Of a stretch of DNA of 28,119 nt, positions 7,439 to 14,418 are shown one piece after another. The first letter of the stretch is position 1. Each line of letters starts with the position of its first letter. The position numbers were made by a program, and so were the translations under genes. The stretch comes from an uncultured Elusimicrobia bacterium (GTDB taxonomy: Bacteria; Elusimicrobiota; Elusimicrobia; UBA1565; UBA9628), in the NCBI GenBank assembly GCA_903874575.1, contig CAIQSZ010000147.1, positions 1 to 28,119 of the forward strand, given 5' to 3'. The notes under the pieces were generated by a model. It was not told the DNA's origin and searched no databases. It worked only from the letters and a program-made list of their open reading frames with translations.

Positions 7439-8406
7439 TTCGCGCCGCACTCCGCGCAGAACTTCGCGCCCGAAACCAAGGATTTGCCGCATTGGACGCA
7501 AAACTTCGCCCCCGCCCCCGCCGCCGCCGGGCCGCCCTGGTTCATCTGGCCCATGGCGCCGGCCATCATCTGGCCCATGCCCAAGCCCGCGCCCAGGCCC
7601 ATCCCCGCGCCCAAGCCCGCGCCTGCGCCGCCGCCCTCGTTGCCGGCGGCCTTCTCCATGACGTCGAAAGTCCGTTTCTGCTGGTACTTATCGCCCAGGA
7701 TGTCCAACTCGGCCCGGTCGGCCAGAATCTTCTTCAGGCGCACGACGGTGTCGTCGTCCTCGGGGACGTCCACCGAATTCAAGTAGAAGTTCACCAGCTT
7801 CACGCCGTACTTCGCGAACTCTCCTTCCAGCTTGGTCTGAATGCCGGACGACATGTCCTCAAGATGGGCGGTGACCTCAAGCAGGTTGATCCTCTGCTTC
7901 AAGATCGTCTCCGCGATGTAGTCCTTCGCCTTGGTCAGCAGGACGCCGCGGAAGTAGTTCGCGAGTTGCTCGGAGGTGAACTGTGGGTTCGTCGCCGAAA
8001 GCTGGACGATGAAGGAACGCGCGTCCGCAATCTGGATTCCGAACTGGCCGAAGGCGCGGACCGGCAGGAATACGTTGAACTTCGGATCGAGGACCGGAAT
8101 GGGGCTATTGGTGCCCCACTTCACGTCGAGGTTCACGGCCTTGTTGACGTAGTATATCTCGGCCGCGAACGGCGTCTCGCCGCCGAACGGAGCTTTGATG
8201 AAGCTTCGCAGAAGAGGGAGGTTGGCCGTGCGCAGGGTGTGAGTTCCAGGTCCCAGCACGTCCAAAGCCCGGCCGCCCGAAAAGAAAACCGCCTCCTGGG
8301 ACTGGTTGACGACGACCTGCGTGCCCCAGCTGAGATCGTCCGGCGGATAGCGCCAGACCAGGACGTTGGCGGGCCCGTCGTACTTAACGCGATCGATGAT
8401 GGCCAT
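7429..8406 (-). CDS. SPFH/Band 7 protein with C-terminal zinc ribbon (YdjI-like)
   Basis: The 325-residue protein matches the SPFH-domain family often labelled 'virion core protein' in databases (B. subtilis YdjI type). An N-terminal beta segment (MAIIDRVKYDGPANVLVWRYP) leads into the SPFH core, with QVVVNQSQEAVFFSGGRAL and later GIQIADARSFIVQL and an alpha-helical LANYFRGVLLTKAKDYIAETI region. A Gly/Met/Ala-rich linker (roughly 255-295) precedes a C-terminal zinc ribbon with two CxxC pairs (C303/C306 and C317/C320). Such proteins form membrane-associated oligomers, and YdjI recruits PspA with YdjG and YdjH. The ATG at 8406 has GGAGGA at 6 nt. The gene has its own strong promoter and a terminator. 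It is not a phage gene despite the family nickname. Confidence 0.88.
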   Translation of the reverse strand: MAIIDRVKYDGPANVLVWRYPPDDLSWGTQVVVNQSQEAVFFSGGRALDVLGPGTHTLRTANLPLLRSFIKAPFGGETPFAAEIYYVNKAVNLDVKWGTNSPIPVLDPKFNVFLPVRAFGQFGIQIADARSFIVQLSATNPQFTSEQLANYFRGVLLTKAKDYIAETILKQRINLLEVTAHLEDMSSGIQTKLEGEFAKYGVKLVNFYLNSVDVPEDDDTVVRLKKILADRAELDILGDKYQQKRTFDVMEKAAGNEGGGAGAGLGAGMGLGAGLGMGQMMAGAMGQMNQGGPAAAGAGAKFCVQCGKSLVSGAKFCAECGAKLG

Positions 8407-8425
8407 GCGTGTTCCTCCAGCGCCT

Positions 8426-8454
8426 AATATAGCCCCCGGCACGGGTCTTGTCAA
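8426..8454 (-). promoter_or_regulatory. Strong sigma70 promoter of the SPFH gene
   Basis: On the minus strand, perfect TTGACA (8454-8449) is followed after exactly 17 nt by TATATT (8431-8426, five of six). The -35 contains the stop codon of the upstream gene. Initiation is expected near 8419, directly before the GGAGGA ribosome site, so the leader is very short. This allows the SPFH protein to be made independently of the upstream genes. Confidence 0.78.
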
Positions 8455-9092
8455 CCGCCGTTATTATTGCCGCCGGAGCCGCCGCCGAACATGTTCGCCA
8501 TATCCTTGAACAAGCCCGCAAGCCCCGACAGGATGCTCGAAAGGGGATCTTTCGAAGAAGCCGACGAGCCTGAGCTCGGCGCGGAGTCCGGCTCTCCCTG
8601 ATGGATGCCCTGGCCTGCCGTCGCGCGGCTTTTCCCGGCGTCGACCTGAATCCTACCGGAAGCCGAGACCGGGGCCGAAAAAGTACCGGCGGCCGTGGCT
8701 GAGTAGCCCCGCGGCGCCGAGGCCGGTCCGACCGCTCCCGAGTTTTGGCTTCCGGCCCCGGACGCCGCGCGCAAAATCTTCGGCGTCGTGCCTATGCCCT
8801 TCTTTCCCGGAACGGACATCAGGCGCCCGTTGGAAAACACCATCGCGCCGGGCGCCGACGCGGGAGAAGCTCCGCCCGCCGATGAGGCGGCGCGCGTCGC
8901 CGCGGGGACGGCGTCTGCGGAGCCTGCGCCGGCGCGGGGAACGACGTACGCTCCCGCCGAACGCTTCGCCGCTTGATGCACCGAGACCGTTCGGCGCACC
9001 GCGGCTCGACGAGTCTGGGAGATCGAGGATTCTTCCGCCGCGGAAGCCGCCGCCAGCGCCAGGAACATCGCCTGCCACAGGACCTTATCCAT
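8451..9092 (-). CDS. Secreted Ser/Ala/Gly-rich low-complexity protein
   Basis: The 213-residue protein starts MDKVLWQAMFLALAAASAAEE, a clear signal peptide. The mature chain is low in complexity and rich in Ala, Ser, Gly and Pro, with no cysteines visible and no recognised domain. A short amphipathic helix near the end (LSSILSGLAGLFKDMANMF) is followed by a Gly/Asn tail. The ATG at 9092 has a GGGGGG ribosome site 5 nt upstream. A TACAAT -10-like hexamer lies upstream at 9117-9112. The gene sits between the Tim44/zinc-ribbon gene and the SPFH gene on the same strand. I do not recognise it. The helix could contact a membrane or the SPFH partner, but that is inference. Confidence 0.68.
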   Translation of the reverse strand: MDKVLWQAMFLALAAASAAEESSISQTRRAAVRRTVSVHQAAKRSAGAYVVPRAGAGSADAVPAATRAASSAGGASPASAPGAMVFSNGRLMSVPGKKGIGTTPKILRAASGAGSQNSGAVGPASAPRGYSATAAGTFSAPVSASGRIQVDAGKSRATAGQGIHQGEPDSAPSSGSSASSKDPLSSILSGLAGLFKDMANMFGGGSGGNNNGG

Positions 9093-9111
9093 AATTCCCC
9101 CCAACCGACCC

Positions 9112-9117
9112 ATTGTA
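9112..9117 (-). promoter_or_regulatory. Possible -10 element upstream of the secreted-protein gene
   Basis: TACAAT (five of six to TATAAT) lies directly after the Tim44-protein stop codon. It would give a leader of about 13 nt containing the ribosome site. No convincing -35 is present at 16-18 nt, so this is only a possible internal promoter. Confidence 0.3.
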
Positions 9118-9119
9118 GG

Positions 9120-10583
9120 TCATCCGCCCGGACGGCGCCAGAGTCCGAACGGCACGATATCGTCAAGCACCCAAGCGACGGAGCCGTCGTTGAAGGCGCG
9201 ACCGCAGTAGGCGCACGCGGCGGAGTCGGCCTGGTCGGACGGGGCGCCGCAAGAAGGGCAACGGGCGGCGCGCAGGCCCTTCTTCGGGTCGCTGACGGCG
9301 CCGGCACGACGTCGAAACACGAAAAAATGGACTCGCTTGTCTCGGTCCACGAAGACCGGTTCCGCGCCCTCACGGCGCTCGTACTTGTCCGCCTCCCAGC
9401 GGACTTGGACATGAACGCGGTCGAAGTCCGCGCCCTTTTGGCAACAGACGGTCAGCACCGCGCCTACCGCGGCCTCTCGCTCGAAGGAGGCTTCGAACGA
9501 TAACGTCCGAAAGAACTCCGTCGAGGCGACGCCGCGCAAGGGCGCGGAGTCGGCGCGGCGGCGCGCGTCCAGCCAGCGCCAGAACGCGACCGCGGCGCGG
9601 TCCTCCAACGCTTCGAGGCTGAGCCCCGGGTCGGACGCCGACAACTCCGCCCACCCGTCGGCCGTGCGATCCGGCTGGGGGAGCGCCCACTCGCCGGACT
9701 GAGTGATCGAGACCAGCACCCAGTCGTGCTCCCCCGAATTGACCCAGGCTTTGCACGTCTCGCACTGCGCGGAATCGACGATGGGCAGAGGAGCGCCGCA
9801 GCTGGGGCAGTGCCCTTCCATCAGCCCGGGCCCCTGAAGCGTCTTCGTCCCGGGCCGGCGCAGGAAGGTCCACACCTCGGTGAACGAATCGGGCCCGCCG
9901 GAAACGATTTCATCGCTGCCCAACTTGACGAGTTCGTCGACGGCCGACGCCGCGAAGGCGACGTAGACCGCGTCGTAGTGCCGTCCGCTGCGGTAGCCCA
10001 GGGCGCTCGCCTCGCGAACCTCGACTCCGCTCATGCGGTTGCGCACGCCGCGTTCCTTATATTCCGCGATCTGACGGCTGAAACGCTCGAAGACGCCGTC
10101 GGAAATGAACGCGCGCGCGCGCGCCATGTCCTGGCGGCTCCAGGCGTCTTGGATGACGAGGAACGCGCCCGCCGCGCGCTTCAGGAAGCAGTCCTCGTCG
10201 AACCCCGGGTCCGCGGCGCGGATATTCTCGATAGCCGCGCGGCGTTCGGACTGGAGTTCCGAATCGAGTCGCGGCTGCTCTCCGGGAGGAGGCAGATCGA
10301 TAGGCAGCGACGCCGCGCCGCTCTGAAAATACAGGTAAAAGCCGATAGCGGCTATCCAGGCGAAAGCGATGAAGGGGTGGCGGACCGCGAACCAAACGAG
10401 CAACCCGGACAGGTCGCCGCCGCCGGAAGAAGAAAAGTGGCCGCCGGAGGAATGAAAACCTCCCCCGCCGAACGAACCTCCGCCGTGGTGACCGCCGTGG
10501 TAGCCGCCGCCTCCGCCCGCGCGCGCGAACGCGTCCGCGGCGGACAAAAACGCCAGGAGCAAAGCGGCGGGAAGGCGGCGCAT
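9120..10583 (-). CDS. Tandem Tim44-like/zinc-ribbon membrane protein
   Basis: The 487-residue protein has a signal peptide (1-21), a Gly/His/Ser-rich stretch (23-57) and one membrane helix (about 60-87). It then has two repeat units, each a Tim44-like domain followed by a four-Cys zinc ribbon and a WVL-containing tail. Unit one: Tim44-like about 115-250 (DEDCFLKRAAGAFLVIQDAW, then a YDAVYVAFAA strand), ribbon C259/C262/C274/C277, then DWVLVSI. Unit two: about 322-440 (AVAFWRWLDARRRADSAPLR), ribbon C442/C445/C457/C460, then AWVLDDI. Bacterial Tim44-like proteins with a Gly-rich start and one membrane helix are widespread and poorly understood. The duplication with paired ribbons is unusual. 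The gene follows thiN after 11 nt and precedes the secreted and SPFH genes. Confidence 0.85.
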   Translation of the reverse strand: MRRLPAALLLAFLSAADAFARAGGGGGYHGGHHGGGSFGGGGFHSSGGHFSSSGGGDLSGLLVWFAVRHPFIAFAWIAAIGFYLYFQSGAASLPIDLPPPGEQPRLDSELQSERRAAIENIRAADPGFDEDCFLKRAAGAFLVIQDAWSRQDMARARAFISDGVFERFSRQIAEYKERGVRNRMSGVEVREASALGYRSGRHYDAVYVAFAASAVDELVKLGSDEIVSGGPDSFTEVWTFLRRPGTKTLQGPGLMEGHCPSCGAPLPIVDSAQCETCKAWVNSGEHDWVLVSITQSGEWALPQPDRTADGWAELSASDPGLSLEALEDRAAVAFWRWLDARRRADSAPLRGVASTEFFRTLSFEASFEREAAVGAVLTVCCQKGADFDRVHVQVRWEADKYERREGAEPVFVDRDKRVHFFVFRRRAGAVSDPKKGLRAARCPSCGAPSDQADSAACAYCGRAFNDGSVAWVLDDIVPFGLWRRPGG

Positions 10584-10594
10584 GACGACCGAGT

Positions 10595-11230
10595 TTAGCC
10601 CCGGAAAGAACGGGTGTCAACGGCCAGCCATACGCGGCCGCGGTGGACGGTCAGCACGACGCGGCCGTCGGCCCGATTGCCCAGGCCCCGGCTGCCGCGC
10701 GTCAGAGTCCTGCGGCGCAGGCCGTAGCGCGCGCCCGTCAGCGTGGCCGACGCGCGCGGCGCGGCGAGCAAAGAGAAACGCGCCCCCCGGCGAAGACCGA
10801 GCGGATAACGTCCCGGACCGAGGAGGCTGGCGGCGCCGCCTCCGACCACGACCAGTTCCGGCCCGGGCCCGCGCGACTCGAGCGCGGCCAGATTGACCAG
10901 TTCGTGGTCCAGCCCGCCGCCCAGCGCGCCCGCGATCCACGCCTTGCCGGCTCCCGCCGCCGTCACGAAATCGAGCGTCTTATCAAGGTCGGAGCGGTCC
11001 ACGCCGAAATCACATAGATACGCGGTGCGGCCCCAGGAGCGCGGCGACGGCCGCGGCAAAGAATCCATGTCCCCGACCACGACGTCGGGAACCAGGCCCA
11101 AGGTCTTCGCGTGCCGCGCGCCGCCGTCGGCGCAGACCAGCGCGTCGGCGCGGCGCGCAAGCGCCTTGACCAACCGGGGCTCCCTCAATTCGCCGTTGAG
11201 GAGCACCAGCACCGAGCCTCCGAGCCGCAT
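10595..11230 (-). CDS. thiN: Thiamine pyrophosphokinase
   Basis: The 211-residue protein carries the thiamine pyrophosphokinase motifs: VCADGGARHAKTLGLVPDVVVGDMDSL (about 31-57, the nucleotide/Mg-binding region), DKTLDFVTAA, and GALGGGLDHELVNLAAL (the family's GATGGRLDH motif). The C-terminal beta domain (residues about 150-211) ends in a VVLTVHRGRVWLAVD-type strand that normally binds thiamine. The enzyme converts thiamine to thiamine diphosphate using ATP in the cytoplasm. The ATG at 11230 lies 2 nt after the CDF stop (TAAGGATG), so the two are translationally coupled. No other thiamine genes are in the window, which suits a salvage role. The symbol thiN follows the Firmicutes convention. 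Confidence 0.9.
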   Translation of the reverse strand: MRLGGSVLVLLNGELREPRLVKALARRADALVCADGGARHAKTLGLVPDVVVGDMDSLPRPSPRSWGRTAYLCDFGVDRSDLDKTLDFVTAAGAGKAWIAGALGGGLDHELVNLAALESRGPGPELVVVGGGAASLLGPGRYPLGLRRGARFSLLAAPRASATLTGARYGLRRRTLTRGSRGLGNRADGRVVLTVHRGRVWLAVDTRSFRG

Positions 11231-11232
11231 CC

Positions 11233-12108
11233 TTAGCGGTCCTCGGGCTCGACCTGTAGAGTCACGTGCGTCAGCGCGAAACGCGAGGCCAGCAGCTCGC
11301 GGCCGGCCTTCAGAACCGAGGCCGCCTCGCGCCCGTCGGAAACGACGAGATGCGCGCTCATCGCCTCCTGTCCCTGCGTGACCGACCACAGATGGAGGTC
11401 ATGCACTTCCTTAACCCCGTCGAGCGCGGCCAGCGCGGAACGGACCTCCTCCAGGTCGAGGTGCGGCGGCGCCCCCTCCAGCAGAATATGAACGGAGTCT
11501 CGCAGGAGCCAGCCGGCGGTGGCGACGATGCCGACGCAGATGACCGCGCTGGCCAGCGCGTCCGCCTCGTACCAGCGCGTGCATAAAATGACGACCGCCG
11601 CCAGGATCGCGCCGACGGAGCCGGCCGCGTCGGAGAGAACGTGGAGCAGCGCGCCGCGTAGGTTGATGTTGCCGCGACTCTTGCTCCAAAGGATCGCCGC
11701 CGAAGCCAGATTGGCCAGCAAGCCGAGCGCCGCGACGCCCAGCATGGGCGCGGCGGCGATCGGCGTCGGGAACGCCCAACGCGCCCACGCCTCGCGCAGG
11801 ATGAAGCCGGTGGCCACCATCAGCGCGATCGCGTTGCCCAGGGCGGCCAGGACCTCGACGCGCCGGTAGCCGTAAGTGCGCTTGGGATCGGCGGGCAACG
11901 TCGAGACCACCGCCGCGAACAGGCTCAGGCCCAACCCGAGAAGATCGACGGCCATATGCGTCGCGTCGGCGATCAAGGCCAAGCTGCCGGTCCACCACCC
12001 GCCGGCCAACTCCGCGAAGAAAATGATCCCGGTCAGCGCGACGGCCCCCGCCAGAGGACGCATCCCCCGATCGTCGAGCGCGCGGGCGTGGTCGTGGTCG
12101 GCGCGCAT
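11233..12108 (-). CDS. Cation diffusion facilitator, zinc exporter type
   Basis: The 291-residue CDF protein exports divalent metal in exchange for protons at the inner membrane. Both transport-site motifs are the HxxxD type: HMAVD in the second helix (H51, D55) and HVLSD in the fifth helix (H156, D160), the arrangement of Zn/Cd-selective CDFs. The N-terminus is short and His-rich (MRADHDHA). The cytoplasmic C-terminal ferredoxin-like domain is present (DGVKEVHDLHLWSVTQGQEAMSAHLVV), with HDLHLW as the family hallmark. I chose the ATG at 12108, which follows the rlmB stop by one base (TGAGATG). An in-frame ATG at 12147 would overlap rlmB and add an unlikely Arg/Pro segment. It could equally be called ZitB- or CzcD-like. 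Confidence 0.92.
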   Translation of the reverse strand: MRADHDHARALDDRGMRPLAGAVALTGIIFFAELAGGWWTGSLALIADATHMAVDLLGLGLSLFAAVVSTLPADPKRTYGYRRVEVLAALGNAIALMVATGFILREAWARWAFPTPIAAAPMLGVAALGLLANLASAAILWSKSRGNINLRGALLHVLSDAAGSVGAILAAVVILCTRWYEADALASAVICVGIVATAGWLLRDSVHILLEGAPPHLDLEEVRSALAALDGVKEVHDLHLWSVTQGQEAMSAHLVVSDGREAASVLKAGRELLASRFALTHVTLQVEPEDR

Positions 12109-12109
12109 C

Positions 12110-12988
12110 TCAGGCGGCCGGTTTGGCTTTCTGCCGGGCGATCTCATAGAGCAGGGCCGTCGCGGCGCAGGACGCGTTCAGCGAACCGACGCCGTGAGCG
12201 ACCTGGGGAATGCGCAACAGTTCCTCGCACGACGCGCGCACCAGCGGTCGCAGGCCGTAGCCCTCGGAGCCGATGACCAGCACGCACGGCGTGTTGAGCG
12301 TGGCGTCCCATACGTCCTTGCCCGCCGCGTCCGCGCCGTACACCCAAAAACCGTTTTCCTTGCACAGCGCCAGCGTCTGCGCCAGGTTCACGACGCGGTG
12401 GACCGGAATCTTCAGCACGGCGCCGGCCGAGGATTGGATGGCCGCGGTCGTCACCGGCGACGAACGCCGCTCCGGCGCGACCAGGCAACGCGCCCCCAAC
12501 TGGAGCGCCGAGCGCGCGATCGCGCCCAAGTTGTGCGGGTCTTGAATCTGGTCCAGCGCGACGATGACCAGCCCCTTCTTGCGGTCCTCGTCGAGCGACC
12601 GGACCCACTCCGCGAAGGTCTCCATCGGGTCGAACACCACGCGCAAGGCGATGCCGTCGTGCTTGCCGCCCTTCACCGCGCGGTCCAGCTCGGGCCGCGC
12701 CATGAACTGGACTTCGACGCCGAGGTCTTTCGCGCGACGAACCAGGTCGCCGAGTTCCGGGTGCTGGAGTTCATGCTCCACCCACAGGTTCCGGCAGTCG
12801 TACGGCGCGGCCGTCAGCGCGTTCGCGACGGCCTCGATGCCGCCGACCCAACGCGTCTCCGCGTTGACGGGGCGGGCGGGCTCGCAGGCCTGGCGCGGGC
12901 GATGACGGGAGCGGTCGTGGCGATTGGGACCGCCGCGATCTCTTTGCTTACGCGGCCCGGCGTGGCGCTTCTTGAAATCGCGGCTCAT
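12110..12988 (-). CDS. rlmB: 23S rRNA 2'-O-ribose methyltransferase RlmB (SpoU/TrmH family)
   Basis: The 292-residue protein carries the three SpoU motifs: QDPHNLGAIARSALQLGA (motif 1), CVLVIGSEGYGLRPLV (motif 2) and a motif 3 that ends LNASCAATALLYEIAR. These make the trefoil knot that binds S-adenosylmethionine. A substrate-binding domain (WVGGIEAVANALTA...) precedes it. The first about 45 residues form a very basic Arg/His/Lys-rich extension, probably for RNA contact. RlmB methylates G2251 (E. coli numbering) of 23S rRNA. The GxHAV motif near the start of the family is GIEAV here. The ATG at 12988 overlaps the cysS stop as ATGA. RlmB is the most likely member of the family given the cysS neighbour, but other TrmH homologues cannot be excluded. 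Confidence 0.9.
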   Translation of the reverse strand: MSRDFKKRHAGPRKQRDRGGPNRHDRSRHRPRQACEPARPVNAETRWVGGIEAVANALTAAPYDCRNLWVEHELQHPELGDLVRRAKDLGVEVQFMARPELDRAVKGGKHDGIALRVVFDPMETFAEWVRSLDEDRKKGLVIVALDQIQDPHNLGAIARSALQLGARCLVAPERRSSPVTTAAIQSSAGAVLKIPVHRVVNLAQTLALCKENGFWVYGADAAGKDVWDATLNTPCVLVIGSEGYGLRPLVRASCEELLRIPQVAHGVGSLNASCAATALLYEIARQKAKPAA

Positions 12989-14367
12989 CGTTTGACCACC
13001 TTGGCTCCGTCCTTTCCGTCCTTGACCAGCCAGCCGAGCGCTTCGATCTCTTTGCGCAGACGGTCCGACTCGGCGAAGTCCTTCGCCGCGCGCGCCTTCG
13101 CGCGCGCGGCCGCCAAAGCGGCGACGGCCGCGGGCGGCCCCGCGACGTCCTCGGCGGACAACAGGCCCAGCGCGAACACGCGCTCGGCTTCCTCCAGAAA
13201 CGAGCGTTTGGCGCCGTCGGGCAGCTCGGACCGGAGCGCGTCCCAGACCACGGACAGCGCCGCGGGAGCGTTGAGGTCGTCGGACAACGCGTCGCGCAAG
13301 CGCGCCGAATACTCGCCGCTCCCGGCCCGCGCGGGGACGGCCGCGAGAGAGCGCGCGGACTCGGCGAGACGGCGGCGCGCGGTCCTGGAGGACTCCAAGG
13401 ACTCCCATGTGAAATCGAGCTGCTTGCGATAGTGCGCGGTGAAGCAATGGTACTTGTAGTCGAGCGGAGAGAAACCCTTTTCGACGAGATCGGAAAGCGT
13501 CACGAAACCGCCGGACGATTTGGCCATCTTCGCGTTGTTCATCAGCAGGAACTCGGCGTGCATCCAGACCTTCACGAACGGGCTGCCGGTGGCGCCCTCG
13601 GCCTGGGCGATCTCGTTGGTATGGTGGATCGGGATGTGGTCGACGCCGCCGCAGTGGATGTCGAACGTCTCGCCCAGGTACTTCATCGCCATCGCCGAGC
13701 ACTCGATGTGCCATCCGGGAAAGCCTTTGCCCCACGGGGAATCCCACTCCATCTGCCGCCGGGAACCCCTCGGTGAAAACTTCCACAAGGCGAAATCGGC
13801 GGGACGGCGCTTCTCGGGGTTTTCCTCGATGCGCGCGCCGCTCCTGAGCCCCTCAAGATGCTCTTTCGACATCAGCTTGCCGTAGTCGGGGAGCTTGGCG
13901 GTGTCGAAATAGAGCCCGTCCGTCGTCTTGTAGACCAGCCCGTTCCTCTCCAGCCTCTCGACGAGCGCGATCTGCTCGGGGATGTGGTCGGTGGCGCGGC
14001 AGAGGACGTCGGGGTCGGTCAGGCCCAGGGACTTCCAGTCGGCGAGGAACGCGTCGGTGTAAAACTTCGCGATCTCCCACGCGGTCTTGCCCTCGCGCGC
14101 GGCGCCGACCTCCATCTTGTCCTCGCCCTCGTCGCCCTGGCTGGTGAGATGGCCCACGTCGGTGATGTTGAGCACGCGGTACGGCGAGAACCCGAGGAGC
14201 TTCAGCGCGCGCACCAAGGTGTCCTCGAAGACGTAGGTGCGGTAGTTGCCGACGTGCTGATAGTTGTACACCGTCGGGCCGCAGGTGTACAGTCCGACCT
14301 TCGGCGGCGCGCAGGGCGCGAAGGCCTCCTTGGATCGCGAGAGGCTGTTGAACAGGCGCAAGGACAT
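12985..14367 (-). CDS. cysS: Cysteinyl-tRNA synthetase
   Basis: The 460-residue class I synthetase charges tRNA-Cys. The zinc and active-site motifs are all present: C29 in LYTCGPTVY, HVGN (38-41, the HIGH motif), GWHIECSAM with C223, a HIPIHHTNE segment giving H248 and E252, and KMAKS (280-284, the KMSKS motif). The C-terminal tRNA-binding helical part (about 345-460) is rather short. The first gene on its transcript side lacks a Shine-Dalgarno, but a TACAAT hexamer ends 7 nt before the ATG, so a leaderless message is possible. The stop overlaps rlmB. The HVGN and HHTNE variants differ from the E. coli enzyme (HIGH, HHENE) and suggest a deep-branching version. Confidence 0.97.
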   Translation of the reverse strand: MSLRLFNSLSRSKEAFAPCAPPKVGLYTCGPTVYNYQHVGNYRTYVFEDTLVRALKLLGFSPYRVLNITDVGHLTSQGDEGEDKMEVGAAREGKTAWEIAKFYTDAFLADWKSLGLTDPDVLCRATDHIPEQIALVERLERNGLVYKTTDGLYFDTAKLPDYGKLMSKEHLEGLRSGARIEENPEKRRPADFALWKFSPRGSRRQMEWDSPWGKGFPGWHIECSAMAMKYLGETFDIHCGGVDHIPIHHTNEIAQAEGATGSPFVKVWMHAEFLLMNNAKMAKSSGGFVTLSDLVEKGFSPLDYKYHCFTAHYRKQLDFTWESLESSRTARRRLAESARSLAAVPARAGSGEYSARLRDALSDDLNAPAALSVVWDALRSELPDGAKRSFLEEAERVFALGLLSAEDVAGPPAAVAALAAARAKARAAKDFAESDRLRKEIEALGWLVKDGKDGAKVVKR

Positions 14368-14374
14368 CGTCGCT

Positions 14375-14380
14375 ATTGTA
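14375..14380 (-). promoter_or_regulatory. Putative -10 element for cysS
   Basis: TACAAT (minus strand, five of six to TATAAT) ends 7 nt before the cysS ATG, the spacing expected for a leaderless transcript. No clear -35 is found. The hexamer lies within a sequence, GCCGGATTTCCTACAATA, that is almost repeated downstream of radA. Confidence 0.35.
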
Positions 14381-14390
14381 GGAAATCCGG

Positions 14391-14418
14391 CGCCCCCGAA
14401 GCCGTCAGGCCCGGGGCG
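14391..14418 (-). terminator. Compound hairpin over the ispDF stop codon
   Basis: An outer 6-bp GC stem (14391-14396 with 14413-14418) encloses an inner 3-bp stem (14401-14403 with 14408-14410) whose 4-nt loop holds the ispDF stop codon. On the minus strand it is followed by GCCGGATTTCC with only a short T run. It may attenuate transcription between ispDF and cysS or protect the 3' end. Confidence 0.35.

Noticed and set aside
7429..8406. A phage origin for the SPFH gene, suggested by the database nickname 'virion core protein'
   Set aside because: No phage structural, integrase or lysis genes are nearby, and the family is chromosomal in many bacteria.
10440..10515. Repetitive GC-rich DNA coding for Gly/His/Ser, considered as a repeat array
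   Set aside because: It is explained by the low-complexity region of the Tim44 protein. There are no regular repeats with spacers, so it is not a CRISPR array.
11876..13432. A 518-residue plus-strand open frame
   Set aside because: It runs antisense through the CDF gene, rlmB and cysS, all of which are identified by motifs.
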